Shown here piece by piece: positions 35,735-41,411 of a stretch of DNA of 41,411 nucleotides (its first letter is position 1; each line of letters begins with the position of its first letter). Made by a program: the position numbers and the translations under genes. Origin of the DNA: Rubrivivax sp. (GTDB taxonomy: Bacteria > Pseudomonadota > Gammaproteobacteria > Burkholderiales > Burkholderiaceae_C); assembly GCA_024641945.1 (NCBI GenBank), contig JAHECD010000029.1, forward strand, positions 1 to 41,411, written 5' to 3'. The notes below the pieces were generated by a model. The model was not told where the DNA came from, made no database searches, and saw nothing but the letters and a program-made list of their open reading frames with translations.

Positions 35735-36913
35735 TCATATCACTTCGATCTCTGCGCGCAGCGCGCCGGCGCTGCGCATCGCCTGCAGGATCGCCAGCAG
35801 GTCCTGCGGCGTCGCGCCGAGGGCGTTGAGCGCCTTCACCACGTCGGCCAGCTTGGTGCCGGCGGGCATCTGCATCAGCGCGCCGCCCTGCTGCGTGATC
35901 GCGATGTCGGTCTTCTCGGTCGTGACCGTCTGGCCTTGCGACAGCGGGCCGGGCTGGCTCACCTGCGGTGTCGAGTTGATCGTCACCGACAGGCTGCCGT
36001 GCGCCACCGCGCAGGCGCCGAGCGTGACGGCTTCGTTCAGCACCACCGAGCCGGTGCGTGCATTGACGACGACGCGCGCCGCCGGCTGCGCCAGCTCGAT
36101 CGCGAGGTTCTCGATGTCGGCGAGGAAGGCCACGCGTGCATTCGGATCGGTCGGGGCGCGCACGCTGACCACGCGGCCATCGCGTGCGGCGGCCGTGCCG
36201 TCGCCCTTGGCGGTATTGATCGCGCCGGCCACCGCGCGCGCGGTATTGAAGTCGGCGGCGTGCAGGTCGAGCTGGATCGTGTCGCCCTGCAGCAGCGGCG
36301 TCGGCACCACGGCCTCCACGGTCGCGCCTTCGGGCACGCGCCCGGCGGACAAGTGGTTGATCTGCACCTTGGAGCCGCCGGCCGATGCGCCCGCGCCACC
36401 GACGATCAGGTTGCCCTGTGCCATGGCGTAGATGCGGCCGTCCGCGCCCTTCAGAGGCGTGGCGATGAGTGTGCCGCCGCGCAGGCTCTTGGCATTGCCG
36501 AGCGACGAGACATTGATGTCGATGGTCTGGCCCGGCTGCGCGAACGGCGGCAATTGCGCCGTCACGAGCACGGCCGCCACGTTCTTCAGCTGCATGCTGG
36601 TGCCGGGCGGCACGGTCACGCCCATCTGCTGCAGCATCGCATTCAGGCTCTGCGTCGTGAACGGCGTTTGGGTGGTCTGGTCGCCCGTGCCGTCGAGGCC
36701 GACCACCAGGCCGTAGCCGGTGAGCGCGTTGTGACGCACGCCCTGCACGGCGGCCACTTCCTTGATGCGCGCAGCCTGGGCCGGCGCGGGCCACCACACG
36801 GCGGCGCTCGCCAGCGCGAATGCCAGCCCGACGACCCAGCGCACCAGGCGGTCGGTCGGCGGTGCGGCAGTCGGTTTCAGAACGGCATCGTGCATGGGGC
36901 GGGCGGGCGTCAT
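35735..36913 (-). CDS. flgI: Flagellar P-ring protein FlgI
   Basis: FlgI builds the P-ring around the rod in the peptidoglycan layer. The protein is 392 aa including a signal peptide with an unusually long n-region (hydrophobic core WVVGLAFALASAAVWW, cleavage near AQA at about 47). A later start at 36895 (MHDAVLK) would shorten it to a more usual length. Family motifs: QGVRHNALTGYGLVVGLDGTG, QSLNAMLQQMGV, KNVAAVLVTAQLPPFA, GQTIDINVSSLGNAKSLRGG, and the C-terminal LADVVKALNALGATPQDLLA. No clear ribosome binding site decides the start. It lies between flgH (33-base gap) and flgJ (46-base gap). Confidence 0.95.
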   Translation of the reverse strand: MTPARPMHDAVLKPTAAPPTDRLVRWVVGLAFALASAAVWWPAPAQAARIKEVAAVQGVRHNALTGYGLVVGLDGTGDQTTQTPFTTQSLNAMLQQMGVTVPPGTSMQLKNVAAVLVTAQLPPFAQPGQTIDINVSSLGNAKSLRGGTLIATPLKGADGRIYAMAQGNLIVGGAGASAGGSKVQINHLSAGRVPEGATVEAVVPTPLLQGDTIQLDLHAADFNTARAVAGAINTAKGDGTAAARDGRVVSVRAPTDPNARVAFLADIENLAIELAQPAARVVVNARTGSVVLNEAVTLGACAVAHGSLSVTINSTPQVSQPGPLSQGQTVTTEKTDIAITQQGGALMQMPAGTKLADVVKALNALGATPQDLLAILQAMRSAGALRAEIEVI

Positions 36914-36946
36914 GGCAAAGGGGGCTCGACCGATTCTCGAAAGACT

Positions 36947-37621
36947 TCAGATCGGCATAACGCTCAAGAAGACACGCGAAAGCCAGCCAATTGCATTCGC
37001 CTCGGCGGTCGCGCCGCGCCCGCGGTGCTCCACGCGCACGTTGGCGATCTGCGTGCTCTGCACGCTGTTGCCGGCCTGGATGCTGCGCGGGTCGACCTGG
37101 CCCGAGAAGCGCAGCACGTCGACGTTGCTGTTGACGCCGATCTGCTTCTCGCCCGCGATCAGCAGGTGGCCGTTGCTCATGACGCCGGTCACGATGACGG
37201 TGATCGTGCCCGAGAAGTCGTTCGTATTCTCGGTCGCGCCCTTGCCTTCGAAGGTGTTGCTCGACGTGCCGGTCGCGGTGGCCTTGCCGAACGCGCTGGT
37301 GCCCAGGATCGGCAGCGCGGTGACCGAGCCATTCAGTGCGCCGGTCTTGTCGATCGTGCTCTTGCTCGACTGCGTGGCGGTCACCTTCTCGACGATCGCC
37401 ACCGTCAGCGTGTCGCCCACCAGGCGCGCGCGGTGGTCCTCGAACAGCGGGCGGTATTGCGCGGCCTGGAAGATCGCGCCGTTGTTCACGACCGGCACCG
37501 GCACAGGCATCGGCATGGCGGGCCGCGTATCGGCGACGTCGACACGCGCCGGCATCAGCGTGACGCAGCCTGAAAGCAGCGCCAGGACGGCGGAGGCCAC
37601 CAGGCCAGCGATTCGTTTCAT
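36947..37621 (-). CDS. flgH: Flagellar L-ring lipoprotein FlgH
   Basis: FlgH forms the L-ring in the outer membrane. The protein is 224 aa with a lipoprotein signal MKRIAGLVASAVLALLSGC, lipobox LSGC with lipidated Cys19. Its export to the outer membrane would depend on the Lol system, components of which are encoded in this window. Conserved segments: IFQAAQYRPLFEDHRARLVG, DTLTVAIVEKVTATQSSKS and SGQVDPRSIQAGNSVQSTQI, ANVRVEHRGRG. It begins 16 bases after flgG. The length is close to enteric FlgH (about 232 aa). Confidence 0.95.
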   Translation of the reverse strand: MKRIAGLVASAVLALLSGCVTLMPARVDVADTRPAMPMPVPVPVVNNGAIFQAAQYRPLFEDHRARLVGDTLTVAIVEKVTATQSSKSTIDKTGALNGSVTALPILGTSAFGKATATGTSSNTFEGKGATENTNDFSGTITVIVTGVMSNGHLLIAGEKQIGVNSNVDVLRFSGQVDPRSIQAGNSVQSTQIANVRVEHRGRGATAEANAIGWLSRVFLSVMPI

Positions 37622-37637
37622 GAACGTGGCGGTCCGG

Positions 37638-38420
37638 TCAGAGCTGGCCCAGGCGCTGGAGCATCTGGTCGCTGGTCTGGATGGCCTTGGAATTCATCTC
37701 GTAGGCGCGCTGCGTGGCGATCATCGTGACGAGTTCCTCGACGACGTTGACGTTGCTGCCTTCGACGAAACCCTGGCGCAGCGCGCCCAGGCCGTTGGTG
37801 CTCGGCGCGCCGGCGTTCGGCGTGCCCGATGCCGCGGTCTCCGCGAAGAGGTTGCCGCCGAGCGCCTCGAGGCCGGCCGGATTGACGAAGTTGGCCAGTT
37901 GCAGCTGGCCCACGGTGGCCGGCGCGGCCTGCCCCGGCAGCGTCACGCTGACCGAGCCGTCGCGCCCCACGGTGACGCTGCGTGCGTTCGCCGGAATCGT
38001 GATGCCGGGCTGCACCTGGTAGCCCGCCTGCGTGACGAGCTGGCCGTTGGCGTCGAGCTGGAAGGCGCCGTCGCGGGTATAGCCGGTGGTGCCGTCGGGC
38101 ATCTGGATCTGGAAGAAGCCGTTTCCCTCGACCGCCATGTCGAAGGTGTTGGTCGTCTGGTTCAGCGTGCCCTGCGAGAAGTTGCGTGCGGTGCCCGCGG
38201 CGCGCACGCCCAGGCCGAGTTGCAGCCCGGTGGGCAACTGGCTCTGCTCCGACGTGGCCGAGCCCGCCTGGCGCAGGTTCTGGTACATCAGGTCTTCGAA
38301 CACCACGCCGCTGCGCTTGAAGCCGTTGGTGGCGACGTTGGCGAGGTTGTGGGAGATGGCGTCCAGCTTGGTCTGCTGGCCTTCCATGCCGGTCTTGGCA
38401 ATCCACAGCGAACGGATCAT
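37638..38420 (-). CDS. flgG: Flagellar distal rod protein FlgG
   Basis: FlgG makes the distal rod. The protein is 260 aa, exactly the enteric length. It shows the rod/hook N-terminal signature [20 protein letters not shown] followed by [16 protein letters not shown], the [14 protein letters not shown] segment, and the C-terminal [20 protein letters not shown] with [13 protein letters not shown]. The ATG at 38420 has AAGGAG seven bases upstream; a 124-residue in-frame extension runs antisense through the HiPIP gene and is rejected. Here flgG is the first gene of the block: flgBCDEF, which normally precede it, are absent, and a divergent HiPIP gene lies upstream. A sigma-54-like promoter is present 70 bases before the start. 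Confidence 0.97.
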   Translation of the reverse strand: MIRSLWIAKTGMEGQQTKLDAISHNLANVATNGFKRSGVVFEDLMYQNLRQAGSATSEQSQLPTGLQLGLGVRAAGTARNFSQGTLNQTTNTFDMAVEGNGFFQIQMPDGTTGYTRDGAFQLDANGQLVTQAGYQVQPGITIPANARSVTVGRDGSVSVTLPGQAAPATVGQLQLANFVNPAGLEALGGNLFAETAASGTPNAGAPSTNGLGALRQGFVEGSNVNVVEELVTMIATQRAYEMNSKAIQTSDQMLQRLGQL

Positions 38421-38490
38421 GCGAGGGCTCCTTCGGGCAATGTGACCGATGGTCGCGCGCACTTGAGGCTGCGGATCGCCGGATAAGACC

Positions 38491-38506
38491 CCAACTGCGG
38501 TGCCAG
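38491..38506 (-). promoter_or_regulatory. Sigma-54-like promoter in front of flgG
   Basis: On the minus strand CTGGCAC-N5-TTGG matches the RpoN consensus YTGGCAC-N5-TTGC in the whole -24 element and in three of four -12 bases, with correct spacing. The mismatch hits the normally invariant C of the -12 GC. The predicted transcript would start about 60 bases before the flgG ATG. Rod/ring genes are commonly RpoN-controlled in bacteria with polar flagella. Confidence 0.45.
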
Positions 38507-38511
38507 TTCGG

Positions 38512-38538
38512 GCGCGGCGTAGAGTCCTGACGCCGCGC
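38512..38538. promoter_or_regulatory. Perfect 9-bp inverted repeat between flgG and the HiPIP gene
   Basis: GCGCGGCGT-N9-ACGCCGCGC is a perfect inverted repeat centred 47 bases before the HiPIP start and only six bases from the sigma-54-like site. It may be an operator acting on either divergent gene, or a hairpin in the HiPIP leader. A -10-like TAGAGT (38520-38525) lies in its left arm and loop. Confidence 0.4.
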
Positions 38539-38571
38539 GCAGTGCCGGCGCCACCGCAAGAGGAACTGCCC

Positions 38572-39027
38572 ATGCCCATGCCCCTGCCCACCCGCCGCGC
38601 CTTCATCCGGCTCGTGCCCCTGATCGGCGTTGCCACGGTCGCCGCGTGTTCGAAGAAGGCCGAGGAGATGCCAGCCGCGGCGGCACCTGCCGCGCCCGCA
38701 CCCGCACCCGCACCCGCACCCGAACCTGCACCGGCCCCTGCCGCTGCCCCAGCGCCAGCGGCCGAGCCCGCGGCGGCACCCGCGCCGGCCACGGCCGCCG
38801 GTCCGGTCGATCCGTCCGAGGCCGCGGCGACGGCCCTCGGCTACGTCACCACCGCGTCGGCAGCGGACCGCACCAAGTTCCCGAAATACGCCGATGGCCA
38901 GGCTTGCGCGAATTGCGTGCTCTATGCCGGCGCGGCCGGGTCGACGAGCGGCCCCTGTCCCATGTTCGGTGGCCGGCCAGTCGCGGCGACCGGTTGGTGC
39001 AGCGCCTACACCAAGAAGACCGCCTGA
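38572..39027 (+). CDS. High-potential iron-sulfur protein with lipoprotein-like N-terminus and Ala/Pro linker
   Basis: This is a 151-aa periplasmic electron carrier. The C-terminal 70 residues have the HiPIP layout of four cluster cysteines, Cys112, Cys115, Cys129 and Cys143 ([29 protein letters not shown]), which bind one [4Fe-4S] cluster. The N-terminus [20 protein letters not shown] is twin-arginine-like, fitting export of a folded cofactor protein. It ends in VAAC, a possible lipobox (Cys26), where ordinary HiPIPs have a cleaved signal. About 45 Ala/Pro-rich residues then form a flexible linker, encoded partly by a GCACCC hexanucleotide run (near 38698-38722). The ATG has AAGAGGAA upstream. 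It may carry electrons between the bc1 complex and an oxidase or reductase; no partner gene is in the window. Confidence 0.92.
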   Translation: MPMPLPTRRAFIRLVPLIGVATVAACSKKAEEMPAAAAPAAPAPAPAPAPEPAPAPAAAPAPAAEPAAAPAPATAAGPVDPSEAAATALGYVTTASAADRTKFPKYADGQACANCVLYAGAAGSTSGPCPMFGGRPVAATGWCSAYTKKTA

Positions 39028-39040
39028 GCGCGGGCGCGAC

Positions 39041-39072
39041 AAGGCCTTTCGATCGGCGCGTCGAGGGGCCTT
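39041..39072 (+). terminator. Strong hairpin after the HiPIP gene
   Basis: AAGGCCTTTCGA and TCGAGGGGCCTT can pair over 12 bp with two G-U pairs around an eight-base loop, 14 bases after the HiPIP stop. There is no T-run after it (a G-run follows), so intrinsic termination would be imperfect. Confidence 0.45.
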
Positions 39073-39218
39073 CGGTTCGATCTGGGGGGGTCAACACATC
39101 CCTAGAGCAACGATCGAAGACCCTTACTTTTCGGGATGCCGGGGCCGCCCTGTCGGTGCTGAAGTAGAGCCCGAGCCGAAGCATCTGCGGCGGCCGGACC
39201 CACCGATGGAGGCGCTCC

Positions 39219-39437
39219 ATGAAAGACTTCACGCCCGAGCCGCAAGGCGCTGCCGACGCAGCCTTCGAATTGCGCTTCGCCTCGCTGTTCGACCCCGGTC
39301 GGGGCTTGGCCTTTCCTTGTGACCGCGCGGGCCACGTCGACCTCGACCACCTGGCTCCGCGTGCGCGCAGCAACTACCTGTATGCCCGCGCGATGGTCGG
39401 GCGCGAGTACGCCTGCCCGCGGGTCCAACTGCATTGA
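39219..39437 (+). CDS. Small conserved hypothetical protein (72 aa)
   Basis: This is a 72-aa protein starting MKDFTPEPQGAADAAFELRF. A ribosome binding site (GGAGG, six bases upstream) supports the start. Later segments are ASLFDPGRGLAFPCDRAGHV, DLDHLAPRARSNYLYARAMV and GREYACP. I recall closely similar small proteins of unknown function in Burkholderiales with the same LFDPGRG, FPCD and ARxNYLYAR elements, which is the main reason to accept it as real. No signal peptide, membrane segment or known domain is visible. It stands alone between the HiPIP gene and a gene-free stretch. Confidence 0.7.
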   Translation: MKDFTPEPQGAADAAFELRFASLFDPGRGLAFPCDRAGHVDLDHLAPRARSNYLYARAMVGREYACPRVQLH

Positions 39438-39845
39438 CGTCCAGCGGCCTTCGGGCGCGTGGATGTCATCGTCAGTCGGCGGCAGGCTGCGGCTGCTCGC
39501 GTCCGACCTGCCCCGTGCGTCTTCCAGATGAATCGAATCGCGGCATCCGGGCAGTTCCCGTCGGGCGCCAGGCGGTTCGCGCCGAGCGGTCTGTCGACCT
39601 CAGCGACAACTGCGCCGGCTTCAACGCTCAACCGAGCGAAACGTTCACGCCCTTGACCAGCGCGGCGAGTTTCTCGGTCGCCTGTTTGATACGCAGCGTC
39701 ATCTGATCGTCTCCAGCGGAAAACGCCGCGGCGAACGCGGGGGCCCGGACCCATTGCCAACGGTCGACGGTGCGCGCGTTTTTCAATCGCGATCTCCGTG
39801 GGGATCCGGGCGCCTTCGGTGCGAGGAATCGCCCGTCGCCCCCAT
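39438..39845. other. Gene-poor stretch, no supported gene
   Basis: These 408 bases contain only short overlapping open frames on both strands. The best minus-strand candidate ends at 39628 with MTLRIKQATEKLAALVKG and a few more residues (start ATG about 39702, 24 codons). It could be a remnant or a tiny gene, but nothing supports it beyond composition. No repeat or RNA structure stood out. Confidence 0.5.
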
Positions 39846-40934
39846 TCAAGCAACCCTGCGCTGCGCGTGGGCGGTCAAGAGTTCACACACCGCATGCGTG
39901 ACTTCCGCCGTCGTCGCCTTGCCGCCCAGGTCGCCGGTGTGCAACTTCGGATTCGCGGTGACCTGCTCGATGGCCTGCATCACCCGCGCGGCGGCTTCCT
40001 GCTCGCCCAGGTGCTCCAGCAGCATCACCACCGACCAGAACGTGCCCACCGGATTGGCCAGGCCCTTGCCCATGATGTCGAAGGCCGAGCCGTGGATCGG
40101 CTCGAACATCGACGGGTAACGGCGCTCGGGATCGATGTTGCCGGTGGGTGCGATGCCCAGGCTGCCGGCCAGCGCGGCGGCCAGGTCGCTCAGGATGTCG
40201 GCGTGCAGGTTGGTCGCGACGATCGTGTCCAGCGAGGCCGGGCGGTTGATCATGCGCGCCGTCGAGGCGTCGACGAGTTCCTTGTCCCACGTGACGTCCG
40301 GAAACTCCCTGGAGATCTGCAGCGCGATCTCGTCCCACATCACCATCGCGTGGCGCTGCGCGTTGCTCTTGGTGATGACGGTGAGCAGCTTGCGCGGGCG
40401 CGACTGGGCGAGCCTGAAGGCGAAGCGCATGATGCGCTCGACGCCGGCGCGCGTCATGATCGATACGTCGGTGGCCGCTTCGATCGGGTGGCCCTGGTGC
40501 ACGCGGCCGCCGACACCGGCGTATTCGCCCTCGGAGTTCTCGCGCACGATGACCCAGTTCAGGTCGTCCGGACCGCAGCGCTTGAGCGGGGCGTCGATGC
40601 CCGGCAGGATGCGCGTCGGCCGCACGTTGGCGTACTGGTCGAAGCCCTGGCAGATCTTCAGCCGCAGGCCCCACAGCGTGACGTGATCCGGGATGTGCGG
40701 GTCGCCGGCCGAGCCGAAGAGGATCGCGTCCTTGTGGCGGATCGCATCCAGGCCGTCGGCCGGCATCATCTCGCCGTGGGCGCGGAAGTAGTCGCCGCCC
40801 CAGTCGAAATTCTCGAATTCGAAGCGGAACGTGCTGCTCGACCTGGCGAGCGCCTCCAGCACTTGCCGGCCGGCGGGAATCACTTCCTTGCCGATGCCGT
40901 CGCCCGGGATGGTGGCTATGGCGTAGGTCTTCAT
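39846..40934 (-). CDS. ttuC: Tartrate dehydrogenase / D-malate dehydrogenase-type enzyme (TtuC/DmlA family)
   Basis: This is a 362-aa NAD-dependent beta-decarboxylating dehydrogenase of the isopropylmalate/isocitrate family. TtuC-like enzymes oxidise or decarboxylate tartrate and D-malate with Mn2+ or Mg2+ and NAD+. Motifs: MKTYAIATIPGDGIGKEVIP, WGLRLKICQGFDQYANVRPT, VRENSEGEYAGVGG (the ENSEGEY variant is typical of tartrate/D-malate enzymes), the metal-binding TNLHADILSDLAAAL, and IHGSAFDIMGKGLANPVG. I chose the ATG at 40934, with GAGGAG nine bases upstream; an ATG at 41006 adds 24 unsupported residues. A LysR-type operator and -10 element stand upstream. The neighbouring tartronate semialdehyde reductase gene on the same strand fits tartrate/glyoxylate catabolism. 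Tartrate versus D-malate as the true substrate is open. Confidence 0.9.
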   Translation of the reverse strand: MKTYAIATIPGDGIGKEVIPAGRQVLEALARSSSTFRFEFENFDWGGDYFRAHGEMMPADGLDAIRHKDAILFGSAGDPHIPDHVTLWGLRLKICQGFDQYANVRPTRILPGIDAPLKRCGPDDLNWVIVRENSEGEYAGVGGRVHQGHPIEAATDVSIMTRAGVERIMRFAFRLAQSRPRKLLTVITKSNAQRHAMVMWDEIALQISREFPDVTWDKELVDASTARMINRPASLDTIVATNLHADILSDLAAALAGSLGIAPTGNIDPERRYPSMFEPIHGSAFDIMGKGLANPVGTFWSVVMLLEHLGEQEAAARVMQAIEQVTANPKLHTGDLGGKATTAEVTHAVCELLTAHAQRRVA

Positions 40935-40969
40935 GGGGGTCTCCTCGAGAAGGGTTGCGCAGCGACCTG

Positions 40970-40975
40970 AATGTA
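40970..40975 (-). promoter_or_regulatory. Putative -10 element of the tartrate dehydrogenase gene
   Basis: TACATT on the minus strand ends 35 bases before the ATG. No good -35 accompanies it, as is usual for LysR-activated promoters. The predicted start near 40963 places the upstream inverted repeat at about -64. Confidence 0.35.
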
Positions 40976-41015
40976 GGCAATGGACGGTCGACGCGCTCAC
41001 GGCCAAATTGAATCC

Positions 41016-41038
41016 ATTGTTTACCTGAGACCAACAAT
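41016..41038. promoter_or_regulatory. LysR-type operator upstream of the tartrate dehydrogenase gene
   Basis: ATTGTT-N11-AACAAT is a perfect inverted repeat with T-N11-A symmetry, AT-rich in a GC-rich background, located 82 bases before the start codon. Position near -64 and form match LysR-family recognition sites. Genes for tartrate and D-malate dehydrogenases are often controlled by LysR-type activators, but no such gene lies in the window. Confidence 0.5.
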
Positions 41039-41223
41039 AGACGGCGCCAACGCCGGGACGGAGAACCCATGGCCCCTGGCACGAACAATGGCATCCAGCC
41101 CGCCGTCAGCCGTCGACGGTTGCGCCACAGCCCTTGTCGCAGCCCCCGCAATCGCCCCGGGCACGCGCCGGCGGTGGCGCGCGGCTTCGGGTGGCAACGG
41201 GGCAGGAAAGCCGATCGCCGGCG

Positions 41224-41411
41224 TCAGCCCTCGGCCACCGCGTGGTGCGCCATCAGTTCCAGCGCCTTCACCAGCGCCGAATGGTCCAGTTGGTCCCAGC
41301 CCTGCGCCGCGCACACCTGCATCAGCTGCGCCGCGTTCGCCGTCTGCGGCAGCGCCACCCCCAGCGCCTTGGCCCCCTGCAGCGCCAGGTTCAGGTCCTT
41401 CTGGTGCAGCC
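41224..41411 (-). CDS. Tartronate semialdehyde reductase (2-hydroxy-3-oxopropionate reductase), C-terminal fragment at the window edge
   Basis: Only the last 61 codons are in the window; the 5' part lies beyond the right edge. The visible residues include LHQKDLNLALQGAKALGVAL, PQTANAAQLMQVCAAQGWDQ and LDHSALVKALELMAHHAVAEG. This is the substrate-lysine helix (KDLNLAL) and C-terminal tail of beta-hydroxyacid dehydrogenases, closest in my recollection to GlxR/GarR, which reduce tartronate semialdehyde to glycerate. Other members, such as 3-hydroxyisobutyrate dehydrogenase, cannot be fully excluded. It precedes the tartrate dehydrogenase gene on the same strand with a 289-base gap holding that gene's promoter. 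Confidence 0.8.
   Translation of the reverse strand, partial: LHQKDLNLALQGAKALGVALPQTANAAQLMQVCAAQGWDQLDHSALVKALELMAHHAVAEG

Noticed and set aside
38421..38792. N-terminal extension of FlgG as a fusion protein
   Set aside because: The extension is Gly/Ala-rich antisense of the HiPIP linker. The ATG at 38420 has a strong ribosome binding site and gives the exact family length.
41068..41090. Second sigma-54-like sequence (CTGGCACG with ATGG) on the plus strand
   Set aside because: The -12 element matches poorly and it points into the antisense of the reductase gene, so there is nothing to transcribe.

Overview
The window is very GC-rich and almost completely coding. Lipid, flagellar and c-di-GMP genes, the recJ neighbourhood, a lolCD pair, a high-potential iron-sulfur protein (HiPIP) and a tartrate-dehydrogenase-type enzyme together suggest a flagellated beta-proteobacterium of the order Burkholderiales, probably near the Comamonadaceae/Sphaerotilaceae. 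The genus cannot be fixed from the sequence. No tRNA, rRNA, CRISPR array, insertion sequence or phage gene was seen.

Layout. (1) 1-11134, minus strand: three consecutive giant genes of unassigned function (1119 aa, 1192 aa and at least 1381 aa), each with its own ribosome binding site and separated by 13 and 39 bases. The third runs off the left edge. This is the least explained part of the window and the best candidate for an undescribed system. (2) 11290-15301, minus: a conserved protein of unclear function, then recJ, then a PQQ-type aldose sugar dehydrogenase that overlaps recJ by four bases. Three copies of a 62-bp tandem repeat fill the gap before recJ. (3) 15338-19414, plus: an MFS transporter, a lipoprotein-export permease and ATPase (lolC/lolD, overlapping by 8 bases), and a PHP-domain RNase AM/TrpH-type nuclease. 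(4) 19479-27024: a secreted CBM48-esterase; an operon Hpt - REC-PAS-GGDEF-EAL - GGDEF (minus); a divergent membrane histidine kinase (plus); and an ANTAR response regulator (minus). (5) 27061-38420, minus: flgG-H-I-J-K-L followed without a strand change by a YuxH-type EAL/HDOD protein, a seven-PAS cytosolic histidine kinase and the ANTAR regulator. The flgBCDEF genes that usually precede flgG are absent. A sigma-54-like promoter sits in front of flgG instead. (6) 38572-39437, plus: a lipoprotein-like HiPIP and a small conserved hypothetical gene. (7) 39846-41411, minus: a tartrate/D-malate dehydrogenase-type enzyme with a LysR-type operator, and the C-terminus of a tartronate semialdehyde reductase.

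How the genes fit together. The centre of the window is a signalling and motility block. Phosphorelay parts (two histidine kinases, an Hpt protein, two response regulators) stand beside c-di-GMP synthesis and degradation domains, and part of this set is physically continuous with the late half of the flagellar rod/ring/hook operon. The right end is a small dicarboxylate (tartrate/glyoxylate) catabolic locus. The giant-gene trio at the left has no visible functional link to the rest.

Several plus-strand genes lack a Shine-Dalgarno sequence and have a -10-like hexamer 6-8 bases before the start codon, which suggests leaderless transcripts. The assignments come from reading motifs by eye. Family names are recollections of known families, not search results.
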